A stretch of 57,949 nucleotides of DNA from Phenylobacterium sp. (GTDB lineage: Bacteria; Pseudomonadota; Alphaproteobacteria; Caulobacterales; Caulobacteraceae): contig NZ_JACESE010000023.1 in assembly GCF_013911965.1 (NCBI RefSeq), positions 1 to 57,949 of the forward strand. Reading direction: 5' to 3'. Within the stretch, counting starts at the first letter, position 1. Each line of letters starts with the position of its first letter. The notes under the pieces are model-generated. The model was not told where the DNA came from, searched no databases, and saw only the letters and a list, made by a program, of their open reading frames with translations. Shown here in pieces: positions 28,106 through 37,954 of this stretch. A program made the translations under genes and the position numbers.

Positions 28106-28879
28106 ATGAGGTATCGGCTTGGCGCGGGCCTGGTGGCTGCGATCGGCCTGGGCGCATGCGCGGCCCAGGCTGCGGATGCAAACCCAAGACCTAAATCCTA
28201 TCCCGTCCACGACCGAGGCGAGCGGCTGAACGGCCCGCCTCTGGTTCCGGACGCGGCCCTGGCCGCCCGTGTGGACGCGGACGGCGCGCCGAAGGAAGCG
28301 CGGCGCGAACTGGCCCACAGCCTGATCGCCCAGTCCGATGCGAGTTGCGAGAATTACCTGGTCGGGGCCAGCGTGGAGGAGAACCGCTGGGACGGCGGAC
28401 TGTCCATCGCCGCCCTGCTCTTCAGCACCCTGTCGGGCCTGGCTTCGCCCAAGCAGACCAAGGACGCGCTTTCGGCGGGCTCGACCTTCGCCCAGGGCAC
28501 GCGGACCTCGCTGAAGGACACCGTGCTCGCGGGCAACGACTACCAGCTCATCTACACGGCCGTGAAGAATGGCCGGCAGGAGCGCCGGCGTCAGCTCTAC
28601 GCCGACATCGAGACCGGCGTGTTCGACACCTGGTCGTCCAATTCCATCACGACCTTCCTCACGCCCTACCACCTGAACTGCGGAATCAACTACGCGCTGG
28701 AGCGGCTGGAGGCGGCGACGCGCGAACTGGGCAAGACCCCGCCGGACCCGCCGCCCAAGCCGACGCCTGACGGCGTGCAAGAGGAGGCGGCGCAGGCCGC
28801 CGGGGAGACAGAGGGATCAGCGGTCGGCGCCGAGACAGCCGACGCGGACCCGCCCGGTCCGCGCGCTCCCAACAGCTGA
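28106..28879 (+). CDS. Unknown exported protein, possible lipoprotein
   Basis: A 257-residue exported protein that I do not recognise. The N-terminal signal is MRYRLGAGLVAAIGLGACAAQA: the LGAC could be a lipobox, or cleavage could occur after AQA. The mature part contains SLIAQSDASCENYLVGASV, an asparagine/tyrosine segment, and YHLNCGINYALERLEAA, so two cysteines may pair. A hydrophobic patch (LSIAALLFSTLSGLAS) suggests membrane contact. The last 50 residues are proline-, glutamate- and alanine-rich. The start has no strong ribosome binding site. Confidence 0.7.
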   Translation: MRYRLGAGLVAAIGLGACAAQAADANPRPKSYPVHDRGERLNGPPLVPDAALAARVDADGAPKEARRELAHSLIAQSDASCENYLVGASVEENRWDGGLSIAALLFSTLSGLASPKQTKDALSAGSTFAQGTRTSLKDTVLAGNDYQLIYTAVKNGRQERRRQLYADIETGVFDTWSSNSITTFLTPYHLNCGINYALERLEAATRELGKTPPDPPPKPTPDGVQEEAAQAAGETEGSAVGAETADADPPGPRAPNS

Positions 28880-28894
28880 GCCGCCTTCAGACCT

Positions 28895-28902
28895 CGTTAA
28901 CC
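28895..28902 (+). promoter_or_regulatory. CtrA-like half site TTAACCAT
   Basis: TTAACCAT is the shorter motif associated with CtrA-regulated promoters in Caulobacter. It lies 73 bases before the TTG start of the small gene at 28976, in an otherwise AT-richer patch. Confidence 0.3.
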
Positions 28903-28975
28903 ATAAATTCAGGGGCTGGGCGCCACTTCTGGGGCGAAAACCGCTCATTTCGCCCGCTTTCGCCAGAGTCGCGCC

Positions 28976-29224
28976 TTGAACCCCATCCGCCCGCAGACGC
29001 CGCCGCCGCACCCGACGCCCGCCCCGGGGGGCGCGGCGCGGACCGCCGCCCAGCGCGCCTTCTTCCAGGCGGCCATGGGCCAGGCTCAGGCGCCGGCCAA
29101 GGCCGCCGCGCCGCCGGAGCCGGCGCGCGAGACCGTGCGCGTCCAGACCGTCCGGGCCGAGACCCCGGCCGAGCCGCCGACCCGCATCCTGCGGCCGGGT
29201 TCGCTCCTGGATATCCGGGTCTGA
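28976..29224 (+). CDS. Small proline/alanine-rich hypothetical protein
   Basis: An 82-residue protein starting at TTG. The first half is proline- and alanine-rich and probably disordered; the ordered piece is the C-terminus (TRILRPGSLLDIRV). A short helix TAAQRAFFQAAMGQAQA lies in the middle. No signal peptide or membrane segment is present. Codon periodicity supports coding. Function is unknown, but a possible CtrA half site upstream hints at cell-cycle control. Confidence 0.55.
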   Translation: MNPIRPQTPPPHPTPAPGGAARTAAQRAFFQAAMGQAQAPAKAAAPPEPARETVRVQTVRAETPAEPPTRILRPGSLLDIRV

Positions 29225-29234
29225 TCCGATCCGT

Positions 29235-29627
29235 TCAGTGGCGGGCGGTGGCGGCCAGCAGGCTGCGCCAGGCCTCGCTGGCGATCCAGACGGGCTCGTA
29301 GCCCGCCTCCCCCAACTCCTCGATCAGCCGGAAGCGGCGGGCGAGATAGCAGAGGACGTCCTGGCGCAGGCGCTCGGCGGCGGGCGTCGGCTCCGCCATC
29401 GCCCCGCCGGGCTCGGGCGGGGAGAGCAGGGCGCGGTCGGCCTCGTCCATATAGACCCGCACGGCGAGCGCCGCGCCGTCGCGCTCGAAGCGGTAGGCCA
29501 GGTAGTTGCAGGCCTGGTCGGGCTCGCCCCCGACCATCACCTCGTCCATCCGGTGCTCCAGGCGGACAGGAGCGATCGCGTCGTCCTCGCCGCTGACGAA
29601 CAGGACCTCGGTCTCGGCCAGGCTCAT
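29235..29627 (-). CDS. Conserved hypothetical protein coupled to the COQ9-family gene
   Basis: A 130-residue soluble protein of unknown function. From the ATG at 29627 it begins SLAETEVLFVSGEDD and contains YLAYRFERDGAALAVRVYMDEADRALL followed by RLRQDVLCYLARRFRLIEELG, an alpha/beta arrangement. The start overlaps the stop of the COQ9-family gene by four bases (ATGA), so the two are translated together, which hints at a link to ubiquinone or the envelope. Confidence 0.7.
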   Translation of the reverse strand: MSLAETEVLFVSGEDDAIAPVRLEHRMDEVMVGGEPDQACNYLAYRFERDGAALAVRVYMDEADRALLSPPEPGGAMAEPTPAAERLRQDVLCYLARRFRLIEELGEAGYEPVWIASEAWRSLLAATARH

Positions 29628-30310
29628 GCCGCCGGCCCGTAGCGCAGCCGGCCCAGGGTCTCGGCCACGCTCTTCAGGGCCAGCGAAGGGCGGAGCCTCG
29701 TCGTCGCCTTCCACTTTTCGAAGGTCATGACATTGGCGATGCGGCGGTCGACGAACTCCATCGAGGCGCCGCGGCCCGACGAGAGCCGGATGGCCAGGGC
29801 GCCGGTCAGGATGCCCGACAGGATCGCCCGCTTCGAATAGTGGTTCTCGTCGGTGGCGGTGTCGCCGGCCCAGCGCCAGAGCCGGTCGGCGCTCTCCCAG
29901 GCCAGGCGCCCGGCCAGCGGCAGGTTGGGCGGCAGGCTGAGGAAGCCGGCGCAGCGGCGGGTGGCGGTCTCGTCCAGGGCGGCGGCGTCCAGCCGCGCCT
30001 CGACGGCGGCGCGGATGCGCTCGCGGATCTTCAGGGAGGTCGGATCGAGGCCCGCCAGCAGGGTCATGGCCCGCGCGTCGTGGCGGCGCGAGAGCAGGGC
30101 GGCGAGATCGGCCGGCCCGTTGGGCAGCAGCAGGTCCGTCTCGGCCGGGGACAGGCCCGCCTCGGCCCCCGCCCGGCGGGCGAGGCGGCGGGTCCAGCCT
30201 TCGGCCGCGGCCAGGGGAATGGCGGCGGAGAGGATCTGGTCTTCGGTCTCGCGGGCCCAGGCGTCGGCGTCCTCGCCCTGCGGACCCGTTGGGGTGTCGG
30301 CGTCGCTCAT
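29624..30310 (-). CDS. COQ9 family protein (rpsU-divergent)
   Basis: A 228-residue protein of the COQ9 family, often annotated 'rpsU-divergently transcribed protein'. Eukaryotic COQ9 is a lipid-binding partner of the ubiquinone hydroxylase COQ7. The TetR-like fold is seen in ILSAAIPLAAAEGWTRRLARRAGAEAGLS, and the C-terminal COQ9 signature is WRWAGDTATDENHYSKRAILSGILTG. It is divergent from rpsU, the arrangement that gave the family its nickname, with a 177-base shared promoter region. It is translationally coupled to a downstream unknown gene. Confidence 0.9.
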   Translation of the reverse strand: MSDADTPTGPQGEDADAWARETEDQILSAAIPLAAAEGWTRRLARRAGAEAGLSPAETDLLLPNGPADLAALLSRRHDARAMTLLAGLDPTSLKIRERIRAAVEARLDAAALDETATRRCAGFLSLPPNLPLAGRLAWESADRLWRWAGDTATDENHYSKRAILSGILTGALAIRLSSGRGASMEFVDRRIANVMTFEKWKATTRLRPSLALKSVAETLGRLRYGPAA

Positions 30311-30487
30311 GGGCGCAAGTCTAGCCCGCCGAAGGCCGCCCGTCTTGCGTGGACATCGGCTTCGCCATCTGTTATCTGAGCGCCCCTCGGCTCCGAAGGC
30401 GGCTGCTTTCGGGGCTAATCGGTTTTGGATCTAACGCCGCCGCCAAGCGCTGGCCGGCGCAGTGGCTGGAAGGCAGGAGAGAGTCCC

Positions 30488-30718
30488 CTGGTTCAGATTT
30501 TCGTCCGCGACAACAACGTCGATCAGGCCCTCAAGGCGCTGAAGAAGAAGATGCAGCGCGAGGGCTCGTTCCGCGAAATGAAGCGGCACGTGCACTATGA
30601 AAAGCCGTCGGAAAAGCGCGCCCGTCAAAAGGCCGAGGCTGTCCGCCGCGCCCGCAAGCTGGCCCGCAAGCGCGCCCAGCGCGAAGGCCTGATCGCCGGG
30701 CCCAAGCGCGCCCGCTAA
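30488..30718 (+). CDS. rpsU: 30S ribosomal protein S21, apparent CTG start
   Basis: S21 (76 residues) is a small basic protein of the 30S subunit involved in initiation. The sequence [20 protein letters not shown] followed by [19 protein letters not shown] is a standard alphaproteobacterial S21. Family proteins begin MVQIF, and the codon before GTT-CAG here is CTG at 30488. A strong AGGAGAG ribosome binding site sits seven bases before that CTG. The only upstream in-frame ATG, at 30425, would add 21 residues absent from S21 proteins and place the ribosome binding site inside the gene. A rare CTG start is therefore the best reading. It has its own terminator. Confidence 0.9.
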   Translation: MVQIFVRDNNVDQALKALKKKMQREGSFREMKRHVHYEKPSEKRARQKAEAVRRARKLARKRAQREGLIAGPKRAR

Positions 30719-30764
30719 GGCTTTCGTCGCCGCCCTTCCGCGGCGACCGCACGACCCGATCGGC

Positions 30765-30804
30765 CAAGGCCGCGCAGACATGCCTGCGCGGCCTTCGTCT
30801 TTTT
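30765..30804 (+). terminator. Rho-independent terminator of rpsU
   Basis: AAGGCCGCGCAG and CTGCGCGGCCTT form a perfect 12-bp stem around ACATGC, followed by CGTCTTTTT. It lies about 47 bases after the rpsU stop. Confidence 0.9.
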
Positions 30805-30887
30805 CGGCCGGCGCGAGGCCGAGCCGCCTCAAGGCCAAGCTTTCCCTTGCGCCGCCGGGCGCGGCGCTCCGTCGCTCTGGCGCCGCC

Positions 30888-30923
30888 CTTGCTGGTGAAA
30901 CCGGAAAGGCCATCCTATCTTAG
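30888..30923 (+). promoter_or_regulatory. Possible heat-shock-type promoter of ftsH
   Basis: CTTG at 30888 and CCTATCTTAG at 30914 match the two halves of the alphaproteobacterial sigma-32 consensus (CTTG and CYTATNTNNG). The spacer is 22 bases, about four longer than usual, which weakens the call. ftsH is a heat-shock gene in related bacteria. Confidence 0.25.
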
Positions 30924-30964
30924 GGGCCAGACCCGAAATTTCCCGAGACGGATCAAGAAGCATC

Positions 30965-32848
<1,884 letters not shown>

Positions 32849-32887
32849 TCTTTCAGGCCGACGCGACGTGCGGAGGGGGCCTGGACC

Positions 32888-33085
32888 TCAGGCTCCCTCC
32901 AGCCGCCGGGCGGCCTCGGAGACCACGCGCTTGCCCCAGCTGGTGAGGTCGGCGCGCTGGAGCTTTTCCAGCGCCGCCTGATGAGCGTCCGGGCCGAAGC
33001 GCCGGCGCAGATACGCCGCCTCCTCCTCCGCCTCCTGCACAAGCCGGCGGCGGCGTCTGAGATAGCGGATCGGGTCGATGATCAT
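32888..33085 (-). CDS. Small basic hypothetical protein
   Basis: A 65-residue helical protein, MIIDPIRYLRRRRRLVQEAE followed by YLRRRFGPDAHQAALEKLQRADLTSWGKRVV. It is arginine-rich with no signal or membrane segment. A GGGGGGA ribosome binding site precedes the ATG by about ten bases. It converges on ftsH. The compact amphipathic layout suggests a real small protein, but I know no function. Confidence 0.6.
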   Translation of the reverse strand: MIIDPIRYLRRRRRLVQEAEEEAAYLRRRFGPDAHQAALEKLQRADLTSWGKRVVSEAARRLEGA

Positions 33086-33194
33086 GGCGCTTGTATCCCC
33101 CCAAGCGACTTGCCCCTTTCGCCTCCATACAACCTAATAGCCATGTGTGACGGGTCTTCGGCGCCCGAATTGCGCACTCCGGCGAGAAGCCCCC

Positions 33195-33217
33195 CGGCGC
33201 CGATAGATTCGGCGCCG
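33195..33217 (+). promoter_or_regulatory. Perfect 9-bp hairpin just upstream of folP
   Basis: CGGCGCCGA (33195-33203) and TCGGCGCCG (33209-33217) pair around TAGAT. The hairpin ends 22 bases before the TTG at 33240 and leaves the AAGGATAAGG ribosome binding site free. Without a T-run it is not a terminator and is probably part of the folP leader. Confidence 0.5.
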
Positions 33218-33239
33218 CAAAGCGTTGAAGGATAAGGTC

Positions 33240-34082
33240 TTGGGCGCACAAGCCGGCCCGACGCCGCCGCCCGCTCCTCCGCGGCCCCGCGTCATGGGCG
33301 TCCTGAACGTCACCCCCGACAGCTTCTCCGACGGCGGACGGCACGCCGGCCCGGCGGCGGCCGTGGAAGGCGCCCTGCGGCTGCTGGCCGATGGCGCCGA
33401 GATCCTCGACATCGGCGGCGAATCCACCCGGCCCGGCGCGCAGCCCGTCGACGCGGAGGCCGAGATCGCCCGCGTCCTGCCGGTCATCTCCGCCGTCCGG
33501 GCGCAGAGCGCCGTTCCCATCTCCATCGACACCATGAAGCCCCAGGTCGCCCGCGCGGCCGTGGCCGCCGGGGCGACGATCTGGAACGACGTCACCGCCC
33601 TGCGCCACGCCTCCGACTCGGCCCGTCTGGCCGCCGAACTCGGCTGCGAAGTGGTGCTGATGCACATGCAGGGGGAGCCGGCGACCATGCAGGCCGCCCC
33701 CCGCTACGACGACGTGGTGGCCGAGGTCTGCGCCTTCCTCGCCGAACGCGCCGAGGCCGCCCTGGCCGCCGGGGTGGCGCGGGAGAGGATCTGGCTCGAT
33801 CCGGGCATCGGCTTCGGCAAGACGCTGGACCACAACCTCGCCCTGCTGGCCCGCCTCGACGCCGTCTGCGCCCTGGGCTTTCCGGTCCTGCTGGGGGCGA
33901 GCCGCAAGCGCTTCATCGCCGCCCTGGAGCCGGCGGCGCAGGATCCCCGGGCGCGGGCGCCCGGCTCCATCGCCGCCGCCCTGGCCGGCGCGGCGGCGGG
34001 CGTCGCCGCGGTGCGCGTCCACGACGTGGGCCAGACCCTGCAGGCCCTGAAAGTCTGGGCGGCTGTCGCCGCGGCCCGCTAG
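33240..34082 (+). CDS. folP: Dihydropteroate synthase
   Basis: FolP (280 residues) condenses 6-hydroxymethyl-dihydropterin pyrophosphate with p-aminobenzoate in folate synthesis and is the target of sulphonamides. Signatures are MGVLNVTPDSFSDGG, ILDIGGESTRPGA, the IWNDVTAL strand, MHMQG, and the pterin-binding LDPGIGFGKT with GASRKRFI. The frame opens at TTG 33225, but the TTG at 33240 is better placed after AAGGATAAGG, so I prefer it. The gene appears monocistronic and converges on an SDR gene. Confidence 0.94.
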   Translation: MGAQAGPTPPPAPPRPRVMGVLNVTPDSFSDGGRHAGPAAAVEGALRLLADGAEILDIGGESTRPGAQPVDAEAEIARVLPVISAVRAQSAVPISIDTMKPQVARAAVAAGATIWNDVTALRHASDSARLAAELGCEVVLMHMQGEPATMQAAPRYDDVVAEVCAFLAERAEAALAAGVARERIWLDPGIGFGKTLDHNLALLARLDAVCALGFPVLLGASRKRFIAALEPAAQDPRARAPGSIAAALAGAAAGVAAVRVHDVGQTLQALKVWAAVAAAR

Positions 34083-34091
34083 GCCGCTCCG

Positions 34092-34853
34092 CTAGCCCCG
34101 GCCCACGAAGGGCATCTTGGTCGCCATCACGGTCATGAACTGGACATTGGCCTCGAGCGGCAGGCCGGCCATGAAGACCACCGCCTCGGCCACCCGCGCC
34201 ACGTCCATCACCGGCTCGGGCTTCAGCGCGCCGTCGGCCTGCGGGACGCCGCCGGCCATGGCCGCCGTCATCTCGGTGGCGGCGTTGCCGATGTCGATCT
34301 GCCCGCAGGCGATGTCGTAGGCGCGGCCGTCCAGGCTGGTCGACTTGGTCAGGCCGGTGATGGCGTGCTTGCTGGCGGTGTAGGCGGCCGAGCGCGGCCT
34401 CGGCGAATGGGCCGAGATGGAGCCGTTGTTGATGATCCGCCCGCCGCGGGGATCCTGGTCCTTCATCAGGCGGAAGGCGGCCTGGGTGCAGAGGAAGGCG
34501 CCGGTCAGGTTCACCTCGACCACCCGCCGCCAGGCCTTGGCCGACAGCTCCTCGAGCGGGACGGGCGGCGCGCCGGTCCCGGCGTTGTTGAACAGCAGAT
34601 CCAGCCGGCCGAAGCGCGCCCTGACCGCGGCGAACAGGGCCGCCACCTGGGCCTCGTCGCTCACGTCCGCCGGATGGACCAGGACCTCCTCCGCCGGCAG
34701 GGCCGCCGCCGCGGCCTCCAGCGGCTCGCGCCGCCGGCCGGCGAGGACGACCGAGAACCCGGCCGCGTGGAGCGCAAGGGCGCAGGCCCGGCCGATGCCG
34801 GAGCCGGCGCCGGTGACGAGGGCGACCTTGAGGCGCGGGCGAGAACTTTCCAT
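34092..34853 (-). CDS. Short-chain dehydrogenase/reductase
   Basis: A 253-residue classical SDR oxidoreductase. The cofactor loop is [12 protein letters not shown], and AGRRREP after strand beta-2 (arginines) suggests NADPH preference. NNAG is present; the catalytic serine is in NNGSISAHS and the YTASK motif supplies tyrosine and lysine. Substrate is unknown. I chose the ATG at 34853, which gives a normal SDR N-terminus. It is divergent from thiD with an 85-base gap. Confidence 0.88.
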   Translation of the reverse strand: MESSRPRLKVALVTGAGSGIGRACALALHAAGFSVVLAGRRREPLEAAAAALPAEEVLVHPADVSDEAQVAALFAAVRARFGRLDLLFNNAGTGAPPVPLEELSAKAWRRVVEVNLTGAFLCTQAAFRLMKDQDPRGGRIINNGSISAHSPRPRSAAYTASKHAITGLTKSTSLDGRAYDIACGQIDIGNAATEMTAAMAGGVPQADGALKPEPVMDVARVAEAVVFMAGLPLEANVQFMTVMATKMPFVGRG

Positions 34854-34938
34854 GCCGCGAACCCTGGCTTGAGCGCGCCCTGTGGGCAAGCCGCGCCGAC
34901 GGCTCGCCATGGCCCTTCGGATATGGAAGAAGGCGGCG

Positions 34939-35748
34939 ATGAGCTCGACCTCCGCATCCCAGGGCCGCGTCCTGATCCTGGCCGGCTCCGATTCCGGCGG
35001 CGGCGCCGGGATCCAGGCCGACATCAAGTCCGTGACCATGCTGGGCGGCTATGCGGCCACCGCGATCACGGCGGTGACCGTGCAGAACACCCTGGGCGTC
35101 ACCGGCGTCCACCCCGTCCCCGTCGACATCGTCCAGGCCCAGGCGCGCGCCGTGCTGTCGGACATCGGCGCCGACGCGCTCAAGACCGGCATGCTGGGCG
35201 ACGCAGCCATGGTGGAGGCGGTGGCGCAGATCCTCGACGAGGCGGCGGACCTGCCGGCAGTGGTCGACCCGGTCATGGTGGCCAAGGGAGGCGCGGCCCT
35301 GCTGCCCGACGCGGCGGTGGAGGCCGTGCGCCGGCTGATGGTTCCCCGTGCGGCCCTGCTGACCCCCAATGCACCGGAAGCCGAGGTGCTGACCGGCCTG
35401 CCGGTGGCCGACGCCGACGGCCAGCGCCGGGCGGGCGAGGCCCTGCTGGCCCTGGGCGCCCGGGCGGTGCTGATGAAGGGCGGCCACGTCCCGGGCGAGC
35501 GGGTGGTCGACCTGCTGATGACGCCGCAGGGCGAGACGGCCTTCGAGGCCGAACGGCAGGCGACGCGGCACACCCACGGCACCGGCTGCACCCTCGCCTC
35601 GGCCTGCGCGGCGGGCCTGGCTCAGGGCCTGAGCCTCACCGAGGCGGCGGCCCAGGCCTGGGCCTATGTGCAGGAGGCCATGGCCCATGCGCCGGGGCTG
35701 GGCGGCGGCCACGGCCCGCTGGGCCACAACTGGAGCCTGCGGCCTTGA
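34939..35748 (+). CDS. thiD: Hydroxymethylpyrimidine/phosphomethylpyrimidine kinase
   Basis: ThiD (269 residues) phosphorylates the pyrimidine half of thiamine twice, giving HMP-PP. The ribokinase-fold signatures are the N-terminal [33 protein letters not shown], the [13 protein letters not shown] segment, and the anion-hole/catalytic [12 protein letters not shown]. The ATG at 34939 has GAAGAAGG upstream. No thiamine riboswitch was recognised in the 85-base upstream gap. Its stop overlaps the TTG start of the nucleotidyltransferase gene (TTGA), implying coupling. Confidence 0.94.
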   Translation: MSSTSASQGRVLILAGSDSGGGAGIQADIKSVTMLGGYAATAITAVTVQNTLGVTGVHPVPVDIVQAQARAVLSDIGADALKTGMLGDAAMVEAVAQILDEAADLPAVVDPVMVAKGGAALLPDAAVEAVRRLMVPRAALLTPNAPEAEVLTGLPVADADGQRRAGEALLALGARAVLMKGGHVPGERVVDLLMTPQGETAFEAERQATRHTHGTGCTLASACAAGLAQGLSLTEAAAQAWAYVQEAMAHAPGLGGGHGPLGHNWSLRP

Positions 35749-36320
35749 GCGGGGCCGGACTGGAGCGCCGGCTGGCGGACATCCTGCGCCAGGCGCCGAG
35801 CCTGATGGGGGTGATGGAGACGGCGCGCGACCTTGGCCTGCCGGACTGGATGATCTTCTCCGGCGCCATCTACCAGAAGGCCCTCAACCACCTGAGCGGC
35901 CGTGATCCCGACTACGGGCTGAAGGACTACGACCTCGCCTATTTCGACGCCGCCGATCTCAGCTACGAGGCCGAGGACGTGGTGATCCGACGGGTGGCGG
36001 CGGCCTTTCCCCCGCCGCTCGACGAGATGGTGGAGGTGCGCAACCAGGCCCGGGTCCACCTGTGGTTCGAAGACAGGTTCGGCGAGGCCTACGCCCCTCT
36101 GTCCGGCAGCGCCGAGGCCCTGTCGCGCTTCACCGCCACCATGTTCGCCGTGGGCGCGCGCCTGGAGGCGGACGGCGAGATCTCCATCTTCGCGCCCTTC
36201 GGGCTGGAGGACCTGTTCGCCCTGCGCCTGCGCCCCAATCCGACGCGCCGGACCGCCGGCTTCCGCCGCACGGCCGAGGCGGCCAAGGCGCGCTGGCCGG
36301 AACTGGTCATCCTCGACTGA
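35745..36320 (+). CDS. Nucleotidyltransferase family protein (DUF925-like)
   Basis: A 191-residue protein similar to the DUF925/COG3575 nucleotidyltransferase-like family. The hallmark is WMIFSGAIYQKALNHLSGRDPDYGLKDYDLAYFD, where the GxDYDLAYFD segment carries the acidic metal-binding pair of the nucleotidyltransferase fold. VRNQARVHLWFEDRFGEAY and the C-terminal FRRTAEAAKARWPEL also match. It starts at TTG overlapping the thiD stop. The substrate is unknown; the coupling to a thiamine gene may be chance. Confidence 0.8.
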   Translation: MSGAGLERRLADILRQAPSLMGVMETARDLGLPDWMIFSGAIYQKALNHLSGRDPDYGLKDYDLAYFDAADLSYEAEDVVIRRVAAAFPPPLDEMVEVRNQARVHLWFEDRFGEAYAPLSGSAEALSRFTATMFAVGARLEADGEISIFAPFGLEDLFALRLRPNPTRRTAGFRRTAEAAKARWPELVILD

Positions 36321-36418
36321 AGCTGCGTTCAGAAAAGCTGTGCTGTAAATGCGTCTGAAGCGGGCATAGGTTCGCCGCCCGCATCGCTTCCGCACGCCTC
36401 TGTCCGAAGGAGCCCGCC

Positions 36419-37231
36419 ATGCGCCAGTGGACCATCGACGCCTTCGCCTCGGCCCCGTTCCGCGGCAATCCCGCCTGTGTGCTCGAACCCGTCGACGCCT
36501 GGCCGGAGGACGCCTGGATGCAGGCCCTGGCGGCCGAGAACAACCAGGCCGAAACGGCCTTCCTGCGCCGGACCGAGGACCCGTCCCGCTTCGGCCTGCG
36601 CTGGTTCACGCCGGCGCTGGAGGTTCCGCTGTGCGGCCACGCCACCCTGGCCTCGGCCCACATGCTCATCGCCGAGCTGGGGCTTTCGGCGCCGGAAGTG
36701 ACCTTCGACACCCTGTCCGGCCCGCTCGTCGTGGCGCGGGAAGGCGAGGCCTACGCCATGGATTTCCCCTGCGCCGAGGTTCGTCCCGTCGAGACGCCGG
36801 CCGGGCTCGCCGAGGCGCTGGGCGTCGCGCCGGAGGAGGTCTGGGCCGGGCCGTTCCTGGTCGCCATCCTGAAGGACGAGGCGGCGGTCCGGGCGGTGAC
36901 GCCGGACCTTGCGGCCCTGAAGGCGATCTCCAGCGCCGCGACGCAAGGGCGGGGCAATGTGGCGGTCAGCGCCGTGGCGCCGGCGGGCGCGCCCCATGCG
37001 GTGGTCAGCCGCTTCTTCGCCCCCGGCTCCGGAATCCCCGAGGATCCGGCCACCGGTTCGCTGCACTGCATGCTCTCGCCGATCTTCGAGCAGAAGCTGG
37101 GCCGTTCGCGCCTGGCCTTCCACCAGGCCTATCCCGGCCGCGGCGGCGACCTGGACTGCGAACGGGCCGGCGACCGGGTGGTGCTGCGCGGCCGCGCGGT
37201 GACCGTGATGGAGAGCCGCCTGCGGCTTTAA
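36419..37231 (+). CDS. PhzF-family epimerase/isomerase
   Basis: A 270-residue PhzF-fold protein (diaminopimelate epimerase-like). Family markers are the opening [24 protein letters not shown] with the catalytic glutamate, [19 protein letters not shown], and [18 protein letters not shown]. PhzF itself isomerises a phenazine precursor, but chromosomal stand-alone members such as this rarely make phenazines and their substrates are unknown. AAGGAG lies eight bases before the ATG. Confidence 0.9.
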   Translation: MRQWTIDAFASAPFRGNPACVLEPVDAWPEDAWMQALAAENNQAETAFLRRTEDPSRFGLRWFTPALEVPLCGHATLASAHMLIAELGLSAPEVTFDTLSGPLVVAREGEAYAMDFPCAEVRPVETPAGLAEALGVAPEEVWAGPFLVAILKDEAAVRAVTPDLAALKAISSAATQGRGNVAVSAVAPAGAPHAVVSRFFAPGSGIPEDPATGSLHCMLSPIFEQKLGRSRLAFHQAYPGRGGDLDCERAGDRVVLRGRAVTVMESRLRL

Positions 37232-37262
37232 ACCCGGCCGGAGGCCGGTCGAAACAACCGCC

Positions 37263-37308
37263 AAGAGCACGAAGAACACCAGGAGGGCGCCGGCGTCTTC
37301 GTGCTCTT
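37263..37308. repeat. Inverted 'cacgaaga' intergenic repeat
   Basis: AAGAGCACGAAGA (37263-37275) and TCTTCGTGCTCTT (37296-37308) form a perfect 13-bp stem with a 20-base loop, between two convergent genes. A related but degenerate run (GGACACGAAGACCACAAAGG) occurs at 56888-56907. It may also act as a transcriptional end point, though no T-run follows. Confidence 0.65.
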
Positions 37309-37405
37309 CGCGCGCATTGTGGTTCGCCTATCCTGCGCCTGCGGCGCGGCGCCAGGCGGTCTCGCGGCCCTCCCTCTCGCCTGAGGAGGAGAGCCGCTGG
37401 AGACC

Positions 37406-37837
37406 TTAGCGACGGTGGCCGTAGCCATAGCCGTGGCCGTAGCGGCGGTCGTCGTCGCGGTTCTGGACGAAGATGCGCCGGCTGAGCCCGTCCATGCGCT
37501 GGTCGAGATCGGCCATTTCCCAGCGGTTGAGGCCGCCGGCGCGGTAGCGCCGTTCGAGCCGCTCGATCGACTGCAGCTCGGCGCGCAGACGATAGGCCTC
37601 GCTGCGGGTCAGGGCGCCGGTGCGCAGGCCGAACTCGATCCGCTGCTGAAGGTTGGCCTGGCGCTGGCCGACCGACACCCAGGCCGGGGCGGCGGGGCCC
37701 GGCCGCTGCGGCCCGTAGGCCGGGGCGGGATGGCCGTAGCCGTAGTCGTAGCCGTGGCCCGGCGCGGCGGCGGCGGTCGTGGCGAGGCCCGCGGCCAGGG
37801 CGGCGCCGGCGGAAAGGGCGATCAGCAGGGACTTCAT
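37406..37837 (-). CDS. Secreted Gly/Tyr/His-rich hypothetical protein
   Basis: A 143-residue exported protein with a clear signal peptide (LLIALSAGAALAAGLATTAAAA). The mature N-terminus and the last ten residues are GYGHG-type low-complexity stretches. Between them is a helical domain with the recurring pattern RIEFGLRTGALTRSEAYRLRAELQSIERLERRYRAGGLNRWEMADLD, seen in several Caulobacterales secreted proteins of unknown function. The histidine/tyrosine ends could bind metal. It is downstream of, and parallel to, the histidine kinase gene on the minus strand's other side of a 117-base gap. Confidence 0.72.
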   Translation of the reverse strand: MKSLLIALSAGAALAAGLATTAAAAPGHGYDYGYGHPAPAYGPQRPGPAAPAWVSVGQRQANLQQRIEFGLRTGALTRSEAYRLRAELQSIERLERRYRAGGLNRWEMADLDQRMDGLSRRIFVQNRDDDRRYGHGYGYGHRR

Positions 37838-37954
37838 CGGAAAACTCCTTCCAGTCAGGTCCGCCGGGACCGGCGGCTCGAGGGGAAGGAAAGCAGGCGG
37901 CCGCTGACGCGCGCCTGAGCCGGCCGTTGTCTTCGGTTCAGCTTCGCCGAGGGG

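Noticed and set aside
30425-30487. ATG start giving a 97-residue S21
   Set aside because: The added 21 residues are not seen in S21 proteins and contain the ribosome binding site that serves the CTG at 30488.
34365-35744. Upstream extension of the nucleotidyltransferase frame
   Set aside because: It overlaps the SDR gene and thiD in the wrong frames and is arginine/glycine/proline-rich; the TTG overlapping the thiD stop gives the family-length protein.
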